Assembly (NCBI GenBank): GCA_903813345.2
Contig: CAIIXF020000008.1
Location: 35,798,867 to 35,862,866, forward strand
Direction of reading: 5' to 3'
DNA: 64,000 bases
From: Owenia fusiformis
Lineage: Eukaryota; Annelida; Polychaeta; Sabellida; Oweniidae
Shown: in pieces, positions 1 through 11,825 of the stretch
Layout: each line of letters starts with the position of its first letter
How positions within the stretch are numbered: position 1 is the stretch's first letter
Program-made: the position numbers and the translations under genes
The notes under the pieces: generated by a model
Told to the model about the DNA's origin: nothing
Databases searched by the model: none
The model's input: only the letters and a program-made list of their open reading frames with translations

Positions 1-209
1 AGACTATATTTAACACCTCCTGTGAAAATTTGAATGAAAAGGGCGCAAAACTCTTAGTTTTAGAAGGATTTTCTCTAAACTTACAGTATTGATTGACCTG
101 GAATGTGGAACCAATTAGAGAGACTACTTTTTCATGTGTTTCCAACACGGTTACAGTAAGGGAGTTGGCACAATGGGAAACTTTAGGGTACAATTTCTTC
201 ATAATATTG

Positions 210-670
210 GCCTTCTTTAATTCTAGATACTATATACCATATATTTTCTATTATACCATATACCATATTTTTTACACCTCTTATACCATATACGATAAAT
301 TTTGCCCCCTCTTATACAATATACAATAAATTTTCACCCTCTTATACGATATACAATATCTATATACACCCCCCCCCCCCAGATAAGGTGTATCGTATAA
401 TTGGCAATACACTTTGGTAGGTTTAGGGGAAGGGGCATGCCCCCCCCCCTGCAGAGGGCCCAGAAAGTTATTAGAGCCCAAGAATTTTGTGTGGCCTCAA
501 AATGGGCCTTTTGAGTATAATTTGGCCTTTTAGGCCTTTTTTGGGCCAATTTATCAAAAAGGGCCTTAATTTCTCAAAATTTGGGCCCAATTTTGGGTTT
601 TAGGGGGCCCAAAATTTTTTTCCATACTCAAAGCCCCCCCCCCACTTGTTATTTTCTGGATCCGCCACTG
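210..670. repeat. Low-complexity block ending in a hAT-like terminus
   Basis: The block starts with degenerate repeats of a tataccata motif, then C-runs and degenerate GGGCCCAAAATTT-type repeats. Its right edge, read on the minus strand, begins CAGTGGCGGATCCAG, a terminus often seen on non-autonomous hAT-like elements in invertebrates. A similar ACTGGCGGATCTGGGGGG stretch lies at about 63352. The partner terminus is not visible, so this is called a fragment. No coding exon is seen in positions 1-759. Confidence 0.45.
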
Positions 671-759
671 ATACATCACCATGGTGAGCAAAATTACTCA
701 TTGTTATCATTTTCATTTCAAATGTATATTCTGGTTAAGTGACACTAGCACTGACTTAC

Positions 760-912
760 ATCTACGACTTCTTCGGTGTATCTCCAGAGGCCTCCAATAT
801 CATCTGCTGTTTCGAAGCAAACCGGATCTAATCCTTCGTCCAAGCAGCATTTAATCGCGGTCAAGCCACTCGCTCCTGCACCTATGATAGCGATTTTCCT
901 TTTCTGTGACAT
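760..912 (-). CDS. Flavin-containing monooxygenase, first coding exon (gene partial)
   Basis: The exon encodes 51 residues from an ATG at 912 and ends in phase 0 at a GTAAGT donor at 759. The peptide starts [16 protein letters not shown] and continues through [14 protein letters not shown] and [10 protein letters not shown]. This is the N-terminal FAD-binding Rossmann fold of FMOs: the GxGxxG dinucleotide motif is at residues 11-16 and the conserved IGGLWR follows. FMOs oxygenate soft nucleophiles (N and S) using NADPH and O2 on the ER membrane. Transcription runs leftward; no second exon is recognisable in 1-759, so the remaining exons lie outside the window. The match to the animal FMO N-terminus is close; which FMO paralogue it is cannot be said. 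Confidence 0.88.
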
Positions 913-1487
913 TCTAGTTATAACTTTTCTGAATGTTACTTTTTAGTAGTCAAAATCCAACTGACGTTCTTCCCAAGATGCCGGAGTTCTACTATCTATC
1001 TAGTGCTCACGATCAATCGATCAATGAAAATATGACGTATACAATCGTCATTATCATGTACACGTATATAGGGTGTCTCAAGAAATATACCCAAAAGTAT
1101 ATCAACAGCATAGACAAACCAATCAATATTTTCAGACATTTTTTGCATGGTCTTGTAGTCAAAACATGTAAGTTTTTCTCCTATTCACAGTTTTTAATTC
1201 AACTTTGCCTTTTTGATACTTTAACCCCTTACCTTTATACACATAATCAATGTAAACTCAAATTTCGATGACAGTCTGCATCCGTACGATTACATTGTTC
1301 ATCACATTTGATATTTCTGGTGGAATGTTACGATTTCTGTTCGGATGCTGGTTTTAACTGTTGTCCTAGGTCTCTTAGCTTTGGTTTAGCATAAAAATGC
1401 CCCAGAGAAAAATGTATGGGCTGTTAAATCTGGTGAACAGGGAGGTCCTCACAATGTCTAATAGCCCCTTATACAGAGAGGTCAGAC

Positions 1488-2953
1488 CAGGGGCGTAGGA
1501 AGGTGTAAATTCAACACTACGCCAAAAAATCCCGCCAAAACTATGAAACAATTGTGTCAAATCTTGTATATCAAAACGCTTATTTTATGCTCGTTAAACG
1601 TCATTTTATGGCAATAGAATGCAATGTTTTCATAACCTAAATGTGAACGGAAATGTTTAAGCGATGCATTTGTATGGGCGATTGATCATACGTATAGGTT
1701 GGCGCTTCGATTTTATATGCAAGCTTAAAATCCTTGATGCCCCTTTTAATGTGCTTAAAATGTTCGAATGATTTTCATCATTTAAAATCACCATGGAAAA
1801 TCACAAATCATTCTCACTTTTCTTATGTCTCGAACGATATAGACGATCAATTTCCAAATAACAATGAGAGCTTTTTTCATCATTTTCGAATAATTGAATT
1901 GAGATATATAGTATTGTCTGATTCCATCGTGTACCGTGCAATACGACACGTACAGATTAAAGAATCTAGCTTGATCAATTGATTTAAATAAACGCATTCG
2001 TGATCAATGAAACAATTAACCCTAATGTCTGCAACCTTTTTTATAACACTAATTCGCAAGACCAAATAAACTTCCCACCACAAAGGTCAAATCGAGGTCA
2101 ACGTGACTTAGGGGGTGCCAAAAATGTTATATTTCCTAAAACAATAATCTATTATCTTTCAAATGAAATGATAATTTAGGTAATAGCTTTTCTAGAACTG
2201 AAATCGATGGAACGCGTATTTGAATAATCAACATTTTCAAGTTGTTTTTGTCTTTAACATTCATATTTCAAGAAGTACTACCAATAACAATTGGTGATAT
2301 CAAGAAAATAGATAATTGCTGACTTAACTATAATTGCTGTCTATGATTTTGCCTAGCAACGGAATATAAATTGATATAGTGAAATTGAAAAATTGGGGGT
2401 AGGGGAGAATAAAAAATATATATCTCATTTATTACGATACCACAGTTTGCATAAGCATTACAGAACATGCGCAAAAAATTGCAAAGGTATTCATCAAGTA
2501 GTTTTTGAAAAAAACTGTTTTTTCTCAAATTCGTGAAGAGGACGCGAATCACGAATATTTGGCGAAATTGTATTTTAGTTTTAAAATCCATAAGATAGTC
2601 AATAGTGGCTCGATTATCATGAAATAAAGCATGTTACTTTGCATTTTCTACAGTATTAGAACTATAGAAACAAGGTAACTTTCAATATTTTATTTTTTCA
2701 AAAAGTGTCATTTATCTGTGGTCCAGATTAGAAAAATAACAGAGGCACAAAAACCATGCAAAAGAGTACTATTGAAAAAACAAGCATATCATATGGTATC
2801 CACAAAACATTTCTTTAGGCTAGTGTGCTCGAGATTACTTTTGCACAATACAACGAGAAAATATGAATAAAGAACATTATTAATAAGCCGTTTTATTCTC
2901 ACTTTTCAACACTACGCACTGGCGTTTTGGCGTACATTGTTCCTACGCCACTG
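1488..2953. mobile_element. 1.47 kb non-autonomous element with CAG-GGCGTAGG ends
   Basis: The left end reads CAGGGGCGTAGGAAG and the right end, inverted, reads CAGTGGCGTAGGAAC. Both ends are followed inside by ACTACGCC/TACGCC motifs. The pentamer CAGAC occurs immediately outside both ends (1483-1487 and 2954-2958) as a probable target duplication. No long ORF lies inside. The CAGNGGCG termini recall hAT-like elements, but those normally duplicate 8 bp, so the family is uncertain. Confidence 0.55.
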
Positions 2954-3130
2954 CAGACGTTCAAGAAACTGCATTGGTTGGAATTCTAGTGTAGTCTTTG
3001 TTGTGTGTAGAGTAGAGGGGATTAATCAATTTGAGACCACTGTGTTTTCATTTGGGTATCATTTGGTCTCCAGGCCAGCCTGCGTAACTCTGGAAGGTAA
3101 CTCCTGAATAATTTGCTTTCTCGCTTTCTC

Positions 3131-3292
3131 TGTGGCTATTTGAAGGAGTGCTCTAATGCTCATTCCAAGCAAAAAGACCTAGAACAACTTAAGGGCAACA
3201 TCCAAAGAGAAATCAAAAACATTCCAGCGGAATTATTATCAAAAGTGAAGAACCATGAAGCAGTAAGAATACAGGCTTTCGTCCAAATATGA
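3131..3292 (+). pseudogene. Decayed Tc1/mariner-superfamily transposase, C-terminal part
   Basis: One frame reads CGYLKECSNAHSKQ, then DLEQLKGNIQREIKNIP and AELLSKVKNHEAV, ending at a stop at 3290. This is the familiar end of DDE transposases of mariner type: a GYLK motif followed by the LxxLKxxIxxEIxxIPxxLLxxV helix. The segment upstream that should carry the DD34D catalytic region and PRSPDL motif is degraded. It is a non-functional DNA-transposon relic; the neighbouring terminal motifs support this. Confidence 0.6.
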
Positions 3293-3299
3293 GTTTACA

Positions 3300-4640
3300 T
3301 TGATTATGTGGTGTGGTAAAAGGTTAAAGCATCAAAAAGGCAAGACTGAAATAAAAATGGTGTATTGGGGAGAAAACGAGTGTCCATTAAAATACAGGGT
3401 CTGTCGGCTGAACACCCTGTATTATCTTGCTATTTCACGTCAAGATAAAGAGAGACAAAAATGTGTTATATCGAACACCCTGTATTACAGCTTGCTATTT
3501 CAGGTCAAGATAGAGAGAGATGCAAGAAGTGTGTTTACCTCGATCAAAGTACCTCAGAATCTAGATGGATTTTGACAAACAAAGACGGTTAGTAAGAGAG
3601 GTGATTCTGAGGTCATCTCTGGACTTTGGGGTGTTCCATCCTCTTGTGTGATGTTTAAAACACTTTAATGTTAATAAAAATAAATGTTTATGTATCAATT
3701 CATTCTTCTGGTAACAATCGTTAGTTTGACGTCGGTATAGCAAGATATACTTATTCGAAACGCGTTCAAATATACTAAAGCTTTCTGGTCTCACAAGAGG
3801 TAAAGAAGAATCTCATGTATCTTATATTTTATAAAATTTGTACTAGAAGATACTTTATTGCAACAACACTTGAATTTCCACTTAAAAACTTGAAGCAAAT
3901 TTGAAGCAAATACTGAGTTCTTTATATTACTTGTACATCTCATTATATCTCCAAATGACTTCGTCAACGTACAGTTGACGCGTCAACGTACAGATCTGAT
4001 TTTTCATATACACAATGTAGAATTATTTGTTCAATTTAATCTTAAATTGTCCTAGAAAATGTAGTTTACAAACACATATTCTCAGAAAAATAACCCATTC
4101 TCTCAGACTGCATGGAAAAAATAACCAAACGAAATGTGAAAGACAACATTTCCCTTGGTTCGATTATGTGGGCCGATTCACTTAGAAAAAGTCCGAGTAG
4201 CACTCGAAAAAATGTTTTCGTAATTAGAAAGTTTAACCCTTTTCTCAGAGAATGCTGTTTTTTTACCATACACAAACTCGTATTTGTTTCCATCCAATTA
4301 TTTTTTTAAGAATACTAACTACGAAATATGTTGACGCTGTACGCTGTCTCAAAGGTTAGGCGTATTCTCAAAAATCGAGAAGATTGCTATGATCAAAAAT
4401 AGGCGAGCCATGTACATCTATATTTTCGAGTTATGACCTTGACCTTCTACTTTCCGATATGGTCTCAGGTACTCTGTTTTTGGATGAATTACACTACCAA
4501 ATTATTTCCCTACGGCCTTTTTACCCAAACCATTTTTGAACACTCTGTAGACGCCCAACGCCTTTTTACCCAAACCCTGACGCACTTACGGAGCCTGGCT
4601 GTCATGTACAAAAGATCACGAGATCCATGATGGTACTAAT
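3300..4640. other. Intergenic stretch, no gene seen
   Basis: A phrase of about 65 bp (acaccctgta ... cacgtcaagata) occurs twice in tandem near 3410-3540, and a short palindrome GTTGACGCGTCAAC is at 3972-3985. Reading frames here are short and show no family resemblance. Confidence 0.4.
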
Positions 4641-4645
4641 CATAT

Positions 4646-5156
4646 CACTGGTGATCCACTCGATTACACTGGTTACCAAAACGGTTCGGAATGTTCCAAA
4701 ATGTCGGAACATCGAAGGTACGATTTTTCTCTTTTCCTCATTTCACACGTAGTAGGCAGAATTCCGACGACATTTTTTAACACAAACGTGTATCAGTATC
4801 ATATGTTTAAGAAAATGTACGCACAAATAGTTCAAAAGACAAAAAAATCGTCGATTTAATTCTTCACTTAAGTTGCATAAACGGTTTTTCGAAAAACAGT
4901 TAGATCTGCACTTTTAACCAAAACCGTTTATGTAACTTAAGTGAGGAATTAAATCGACGATTCTGTTGTCTTCTGAGCTATTTTTTCGCAAGCATGAACA
5001 TTTTCTAAAACATATGATACTGATATACGTTTGTGAGAACAAAAGTCGTGGGGATTCTGCCTACAACGCGTGAGAAATCGTACCTTCGACGTTCCGACAT
5101 TTTGTTACCAAAACGAACCGTTTCGGTAACCAGCGTAATCGAGTGGATAACCAGTG
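4646..5156. mobile_element. 511 bp palindromic MITE with 5 bp target duplication
   Basis: The two halves are near-complete inverted repeats of about 235 bp. They begin CACTGGTGATCCACTCGATT on the left and CACTGGTTATCCACTCGATT on the right (inverted), and meet in a short spacer around 4885-4915. CATAT lies directly outside each end (4641-4645, 5157-5161). There is no coding capacity. Length, full hairpin form and duplication show a non-autonomous DNA transposon; the superfamily is unassigned. Confidence 0.85.
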
Positions 5157-5593
5157 CATATCATATTTCACTGTAATATAAATCGAACGCTAACATAGAA
5201 TATAAATTTTTTCTAATAGGCTATTCATAAGAATGTTTTTATAAACATTCACATAATATCATATGCAGGCATAGTAACTGAAGCGACAGGTGTCTGAGGT
5301 GTGCCTTGCTTACGTAATTGTTGTTACGCGGAAAATGCCATATATTTATGGAAGTGCGGTAAGGTGAGTATGACATGCATTTGAATATGTCATGATATGT
5401 GGGATCGTTTTACAATTTGATCGTTTTTCATCTCTCAACGAGCAATTTTCAAATGATCTTAAAGATAGTGAATTTGTTCTGTTATTCTTCAAAGTTTCTA
5501 TATTGGACATGATGATACGTATAACAGCACTCAAAAGTTATTTTTCAATAACGTGATATGGCTGTTCTGTTTCATAGCCCGAAGTATATGAGA

Positions 5594-6898
5594 TACGACG
5601 TCAGATACTGTACATCACGGCGTAACAGTGCAATTGTTCATTTTACCGACAAAATGCAAAGATTTACGCGATAAATATGCGCAATGCTCCTCCAAGTAAT
5701 TGCAAACGTTTTAATATTCGTGGAATCTTCTTAAAAACTTCAAGTTTTGTTCAGATTAATGTGCGCTTCAATACAATTCTATATTCAAAAAGGGTGTGTC
5801 ACGATATACAGAATTAGAATCACCAGAAAGTAGACATTTCAAACCCTACCCGTTTTCTTCTTTGTCGCGCTTTTCGGCCCTGCGCTCTCGTTGTCGCACC
5901 GTCTTTCTAGACTCTTTCACAATGCCCCTTGTCATATTCAACTGATAAACACAGACGAGAAGATATTAAGGATTGTTAAATGCATTATTTTTATTTAGTT
6001 TTATTTATTTAAGGCAATGAATAATAAAGGAGAACATATAATACGCTAACGGCGTAACGTCTTATTTTGTAAAGGCTTCACTTGAGGTTGCGGTGATAAA
6101 ACGATGTCTATCTCAATATATACTGGTTCAAATTAAATGAAATTAATTGTATGTAGTAAGGGGTATATTTAAAAGAACATGCTAACACATTGAAAAGTTT
6201 TGAATGTTTATCCCTTAGTTAGAAATATTTGAACTCAAAAAATGAAACGTAATTTTGTGAATTTTTCACATGGCTTCACTTCATATTTCTTTCAATTTAT
6301 ACTTCTTACAGACTGAATTTTAATCGAAATGATATAGTTTTTTGATAAAAATATAGAATATGATATGCCTTTCAGGAATCAAAAAAGAATAATTCACATT
6401 TCAAACGATTTAATGTTTAATTGATCAAAATATATATCTTGTTGGTACGAAATTCTGCCTGTCGACACTTTTTTTGCATAAATATAAGCGTTAAGTTAGC
6501 ATTGTTATATTATGACGTCATCACACAGAATCTGTTTGTCTTTTTCAAAATGGTGAATTTAAATATTGTGAAAATTTGAGAAAGATCCGTTGGGAAATGA
6601 AAAAGTTATCTTCATTTTTCGTTTAAAATTAAAATCACTTTTCTTCAAAATGTTACAGTCGACACCCGGTTTTAGCATAGAAAGTCGCATAATACGGCTT
6701 GCGTGATTCTCATTTAAAAAGTCCCAAATCAGTTATTTGGAATTCTGATAAGCAAAATATTTCATGGACATACGTGTTCAACTGATGACGAAAAATTGTA
6801 GAAAAATATGATTTTGCTGTCGAGATATTGCGGTTTTAAAAGTAAGTACGCATTAAAAATGCAGTAAAATGCCACGATGTACAGTATCTGACGTCGTA
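5594..6898. mobile_element. 1.3 kb element with 23 bp terminal inverted repeats
   Basis: TACGACGTCAGATACTGTAC at the left end is matched exactly by the inverted right end, and similarity continues for about 40 bp. The interior is AT-rich and has no long ORF. If TA is the target duplication the element is mariner-like, but TA could equally be part of the terminus. A short basic ORF lies inside at 5846-5935. Confidence 0.65.
5846..5935 (-). CDS. Small basic ORF (29 aa) inside the 1.3 kb TIR element
   Basis: The frame starts MTRGIVKESRKTV and continues RQRERRAEKRDKEENG before a stop. It is unusually GC-rich for its surroundings and strongly charged, like the basic N-terminus of a DNA-binding protein. 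The stop overlaps a GTAGGG that could be a splice donor, so it might be an exon rather than a peptide gene. No homologous family is recognised; a relic of transposase or host coding sequence is equally possible. Confidence 0.25.
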   Translation of the reverse strand: MTRGIVKESRKTVRQRERRAEKRDKEENG

Positions 6899-7512
6899 CC
6901 ATGAGTATTTAAAAGCAATTTAAAGTGTAAATATTTCAATTTAAGGGTACTCATCTCTTACCTATACTGTAGCTGATGATTAGGTAACGTATTCACAGAG
7001 AAGATTTTACTCCATCGTCTTAAAGATGAATGTGCCGCTACAGCAAAACGCCTCAAATTGCCAGCTTCGCCGAGAAAAGGTTTGCTTTAAAGCGACACGT
7101 TCTTAGTTTAGCAATAAGAAAATATACTCGGCCACCAAGATTGTTGATAGCCTTAAAGTAAGTACACCCATAAACTTTACTTTGCGTGGGATTCGTTGTG
7201 ATTCGATGGGGCAAGATCCCACGAAGTCCCATCAAGCCCCATCGAGAATGGACATGTTCATGAATTAAAAAAACGCACCTAACTTTTTTTAAAACCACAT
7301 CGTTATCTTTTGAAAGAGCGAAATCTAATGTTTGAATCTGATTTCTTAGTTGTTAAGCGACAATCTGGTAAAAACTACATTCAATATGGCAAAAATAGCT
7401 TTGTAATGACACTTTTAACATATTTTTAGACTTTGTCTCTCTGTAATTCTTGTCCACTATACCATCAACGTCTTAAGACGATTAAATTACAAAATATCTC
7501 ATTCGCGCATGT

Positions 7513-7687
7513 ACCGGTGTAAAAGGGTAGGAGGTCCTATCAAATTATGGTCCTACTCTCCATTGATTGATATGGTGACCTAAATACAACTCTTTCCCTC
7601 ATTATCTTATACGCAATCAGGGCCAGTAAGGGCCGTTAAGAAAGGGGACCATAATCCCTGGGGGACCATGATTTCTTTCACACCGGC
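7513..7687. repeat. Small imperfect inverted repeat
   Basis: CCGGTGTAAAAG at the left is answered by CTTTCACACCGG at the right, with further GGTCC/GGACC pairing inside. It is probably a short MITE; no target duplication was found. Confidence 0.35.
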
Positions 7688-7965
7688 CCAACATCAAAGG
7701 ATCTCATCTTGTTTTTAATCTTCTTTATTACAGATTTTAACCAAACCTTCAGTTTTTCACTGAAAATATAATACACAAATCACTGTCATGATTGTGTCAG
7801 CTCCTCCAGGTTGACGCCTTTATAGACGACCTTTAATGTCATCTTAGTTGACGTCATTAATTTTTTCAACTTTATTAAATACTGCATGAAATGCAATTTT
7901 TTATAATATAATTTTACAGAAATTTTGAGTTGGCGGTGGGGGAAACACGTCACTTTCCTGGATCC

Positions 7966-8150
7966 CGGGCAAGATCCCACGGAGTCCTATCAAACCCCAT
8001 CGAGAATGGACATGTTCAATCTTTGCATCGTGGGATTTCCGATCATGACGTGAGGTGTGAAGCCCAACAAAATGGGATTTAATTAGACTCCGCAGGGCAC
8101 GACGGAATTTGATGGGACAAGTTGGGACTCGATAGGGTGGGATTTTGCCC
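7966..8150. repeat. Short MITE-like inverted repeat, with a partial copy at 7208-7262
   Basis: GGGCAAGATCCCAC begins the block and GTGGGATTTTGCCC closes it. The left arm, reading on through CCCCATCGAGAATGGACATG, is repeated nearly exactly at 7208-7262, showing a dispersed family. Confidence 0.5.
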
Positions 8151-9324
8151 TATTGATGTATACTAGGCTTTACAACTGACGAGCATTCATAGAAAAGTGA
8201 TTTTCTGAGATTTTGAAAAAAATTTGAAGCAAGTTGAAAAAAGACCTTTTTGACCCTTTTTACCAGTCAGTCTAAACAGTATTTGTGAAGTTATTGGAAG
8301 TTTTAAGAATTTGTTAAATACGCCGATCGCCAACCACCAGCCGCCACCCCCCGCCACCCGCTGATCGCCAACCACCGTCACAAAAAACGGAGACCAAAAC
8401 AATATGTCACCACTTTTTAGTGATGACATAATAGGATGCAACCAACGATAAGACCGACTTTACGTTCGGAAACAGAACCCAGAATAGAGTAGATTACTGA
8501 CAAAATCTAGATTACTTCCTAAATTAAATGACGATTGGGTAATATCACAAAAGGAATTTTTTTCTCACCATACATTGTCATTATAAGAATATTGTATGAG
8601 CAGAAGTCATAAAAATTATATACGGTATACTACTTTAGTATATTTATTATAGTTTTTGAATAATATAAATACACATAGGACTTGTTTTTAAAATTGTATA
8701 TTTTCAAGCTACAACAGTATTTAAGTACTAGAATAGTATCATTCTATGTCATGTTTTTGGGAAAAAGTCCGAGTTCTGACATTATTTCAAGATTATATTT
8801 AAATTACATGAATCCTGAACCGAATTAAAAATTGGACATCCCCTTTTCCAAATCCTATAAAATTGGACATTTCTGTATCTAAAATCTTCAAAAGGTTCTA
8901 TCTGCACCCCGGAATAGCCTGACAACAGTCACAAATGACGATCATAATCGTCGCTTCAACTGTTTAATCACTTGGTCCTCATTTCTGATCTGATCTGATA
9001 TCTCAATTCCTTTTCAATAATAAAGTGGGGATCATAAGCAAAACATTGACATGTTCCAACATGTTCTTTCCAAAATTTCCCAATGCACATTTATATCAGC
9101 GTTGACCAAGTCGGTCTCTTTTACTTATCTTGATTTCTAGATTAATTCAATATCAGATAAGTAAAAAAATACCGACTTGGGCAAGGCTAATTTATATCAA
9201 CATTACTATTGTCAATACAATAGTTTTGAAATCTCACACATGCAGGTACAATAGTACAATATGCATAAAGCGATAAAACTAAAAGGTTCATATAGCACTA
9301 TAGCAGTAATCTCATCCTTATATA

Positions 9325-9911
9325 CAGGGTGATCTAGAAGTAACGTAAAAGATGTTGCCATTTCAATGCTACTGGACCAATTTTTCGTGAAACTTGGAAC
9401 AGATGTTTCCCAAACATTACTGAGTGTATACTGAAATATTAAGATTCTCCTGTTTTATTGATTGATTTTTAGGTTACTTAATGTGACGGGCGAGTTATTT
9501 GTTTTAGTAGAAAATGGAATGAAAAATTTAATTAAGACAACATTAATGTTAGTTTTAAACACTTTATTTATTAAAACCATGAACATTCAATTGCTCAATT
9601 ATTATATAGAGATTTTTTTCTTTTGCAAAATTAAATTTGCCTCGAAGACGTCACATCAGGTAACCATATACAGGAGTTTCACGAGAATTTCTCACAATAG
9701 GCTAAATAGATGAAAATAATAGGCAAAATTTGGGGAAATCATAAATTTAACATGGAAAAGTCGCTAAAAAAACAACAGGCGATTTTGTGAAAACAACTGG
9801 TGAAAATTGCCTGTTTTAAAACTCAGCAATGTTTGGAGAGCATCTGTACCACGTTCCAAGATGATTAGTCAAATAATACTGAAACGCCGACGTTACTTCT
9901 GGATCATCCTG
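9325..9911. mobile_element. Tc1/mariner-type MITE, 587 bp
   Basis: Ends are CAGGGTGATCTAGAAGTAAC and, inverted, CAGGATGATCCAGAAGTAAC, with weaker pairing over about 100 bp. TA lies directly outside both ends (9323-9324, 9912-9913). No transposase is encoded. Confidence 0.8.
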
Positions 9912-10162
9912 TAAGTAAATAACTCTAAAATATGTTTTATTCATGCTGATGTGTAAAAAAGGCAATTAATTGATAATTTCTACTTGAACATTTTTTCAAG
10001 CTTCAATAATTACAGGAGATTGGATTTTGACATAGTGATTTGTCCTGGGAGTACTGGAATTTTTACCAAACAAGTTTGCCTAGTAGCCTTAATGTCAAAG
10101 CATCTGCTTCTTGCCTAAAATTTAATCATCTTTAACAAGAGTCACATATTATACACTCTAAA

Positions 10163-10218
10163 ACTAATGCTATGTTTTTGCATAAATTCCTGGGGATCAA
10201 TTTTTCCTTCCGCAAAGC
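10163..10218 (-). pseudogene. Extra copy of the zinc-finger protein C-terminus
   Basis: Read on the minus strand this gives GKIDPQEFMQKHSISF, nearly the same as the true C-terminus KIDPQEFMQKHNVSFG at 10274-10325. It lies about 60-110 bp beyond the stop codon and so is not translated with the gene. It is a local duplication of the last coding segment. Confidence 0.75.
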
Positions 10219-10273
10219 TGTTAAATTCTGCTTCTCTCTGTCTTAACAAACATTCCATTTTGTACACATTAAA

Positions 10274-11683
10274 TTAGCCAAAGCTAACATTATGTTTTTG
10301 CATAAATTCCTGAGGGTCAATTTTTTCCTTCAGTATCTCCTTGACTTTACTAAAATCACTGGATACATGAGTTTTTCCACTTGCAACGAGGGTATATGCT
10401 CGCTTCAGCTCATTTTTTGTATGGCGCATATTCCTCCTGAGAGCTTTGTTATATTTTGAAGGTATCTGTTTATACAGGCGACAGTATGTGCTCAGCTGAT
10501 CCTGAATCTCTTCCAACAGACTGGGGTTTTCTTGATTGGGTAGTGATTGTGCTTTGGTGATCTTTGCAACTGTTTTCACTGTCAACCCAAGCGTTTTCTT
10601 CTTACCATTTGTGTGTACATGTTGATCCAAGAGATGGCTCCTTGCATTGAAAAAATCGTTGATAAACTTTTTCTTGCAATACGGACACTCAAAGATGAAG
10701 ATTGAATCTTTTGATTCTTTGTAAGGTAGATGATCAGGGAACTTTTTGTAATGATTTTTTAGTATCTTCAGTTTTGGGAATTCTTGCTCACATTTAGTAC
10801 ATATTGGTGAAGTTCTATCGGCTTTAATGAGGCATGTCTGTTTCTGCTTCAGTGGGCATATGCTGTAATATCCCTGGACGCCACCATGTACATCTGTGTA
10901 GTGTTGGCCACATACAAATATGTCACTATAAACATAAAAGCACTCTGGGCAAACAACGACCAACGATTCACAGTTTGATGTTGTGTTTTTTATTGCGAGT
11001 TTATTACGCACGTTGAGAAGTATCCAATTTTCCTTAGTTTTACCTTCCCCTTTGCGAGCCTTGTATTGGCTTGCAGAAAAGTGTAGCTTTGTCTTTAAAT
11101 GCTGGTCCATTTCTTTGTAGTGTCTTGTCATGTGGTCACAAAAGTCGCATTTATATACATCACAAATTTTATGTGTTGGTCCATTTAGAGTGACATGTTC
11201 AGTGTCATTTTCTTCGAATGTTTCATCACTCTCTTCATCAGCATCATCGTCTTCTTTGAGCTCACCATCTTCTAAGTCTTTGGACCTTTTAGGATTTTTA
11301 TTCAGAGCCTCGGGTGTTATGACTTTTCTTTTGCGACTATCACTTTTTTCTGGTCCTTCAGCTTTGGTATTTGAAATAATAGAGATATTTTGACTGTTTG
11401 TGCCAGGTATACCATGATGAAAATGTTCACTATAATCCACTCCATCCCCCTTGTCCCAATTTCCATTATTATAAGTTGATGGTGCACCAGCTTTATATTT
11501 TGCAGCTTCCATCGCAGCACTGCCTTGTATACGCAAATCATGTATGAGTACGCCTCTTGCTGCTGCAAGGTCCTTCTTTGGATAAGGTCCAGAGTAACTC
11601 TCAGATATTCTCTCTGAGGGAATACTTGTGTCAAACTTTATATGTTTAGGTTTTTGTCGATTCCAGTTCTTGCGGAACGCCAT
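10274..11683 (-). CDS. C2H2 zinc-finger protein, uncharacterised
   Basis: The 469-residue coding exon starts at the ATG at 11683 (MAFRKNWNRQ). The ATG in frame upstream (11728) is rejected because a good acceptor, TTGTTTCAG, falls at 11692, just before the MAF start, so the upstream part is intron. The N-terminal 130 residues have no known domain. An acidic stretch (about 136-161, with EEDD-like runs) follows a basic KRKV/PKRSK patch that could be a nuclear signal. Four C2H2-like fingers follow: CDFC near 179, CPEC near 245, CTKC near 295 and CPYC near 333. The tail is lysine-rich and probably helical. It is likely nuclear and nucleic-acid binding. I do not recognise the orthologue group. It is divergent from ACSS1, which starts 1.8 kb away. 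Confidence 0.85.
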   Translation of the reverse strand: MAFRKNWNRQKPKHIKFDTSIPSERISESYSGPYPKKDLAAARGVLIHDLRIQGSAAMEAAKYKAGAPSTYNNGNWDKGDGVDYSEHFHHGIPGTNSQNISIISNTKAEGPEKSDSRKRKVITPEALNKNPKRSKDLEDGELKEDDDADEESDETFEENDTEHVTLNGPTHKICDVYKCDFCDHMTRHYKEMDQHLKTKLHFSASQYKARKGEGKTKENWILLNVRNKLAIKNTTSNCESLVVVCPECFYVYSDIFVCGQHYTDVHGGVQGYYSICPLKQKQTCLIKADRTSPICTKCEQEFPKLKILKNHYKKFPDHLPYKESKDSIFIFECPYCKKKFINDFFNARSHLLDQHVHTNGKKKTLGLTVKTVAKITKAQSLPNQENPSLLEEIQDQLSTYCRLYKQIPSKYNKALRRNMRHTKNELKRAYTLVASGKTHVSSDFSKVKEILKEKIDPQEFMQKHNVSFG

Positions 11684-11825
11684 GTTTATATCTGAAACAA
11701 ACAAGAAGATGTGTTTTTTAATTATCATTAAATAAAGCTTTTAATTTTGAAAATTAAGTTAATATAGTTGGATGAACAGACCTTTTTCATATTGAATGAA
11801 TTAATGCTTTTAGAGGGGGCAGAAA

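Larger units (their letters stand above)
1067..3421 (+). mobile_element. Broken mariner-like element, possible full extent
   Basis: A TATAGGGTGTCTCAAGAAATATACC stretch at about 1067 resembles the 5' end of mariner-type elements. At 3412-3421 ACACCCTGTA resembles a 3' end, with a second copy near 3475. Between them lies a decayed transposase C-terminus (3131-3292), and a separate element (1488-2953) is inserted. The outer limits are inferred from these terminal motifs only. It is broken. Confidence 0.35.

Noticed and set aside
11683-11728. N-terminal 15-residue extension of the zinc-finger protein
   Set aside because: An acceptor TTGTTTCAG lies between the upstream ATG and the MAFRKN start, so the upstream part is intron.
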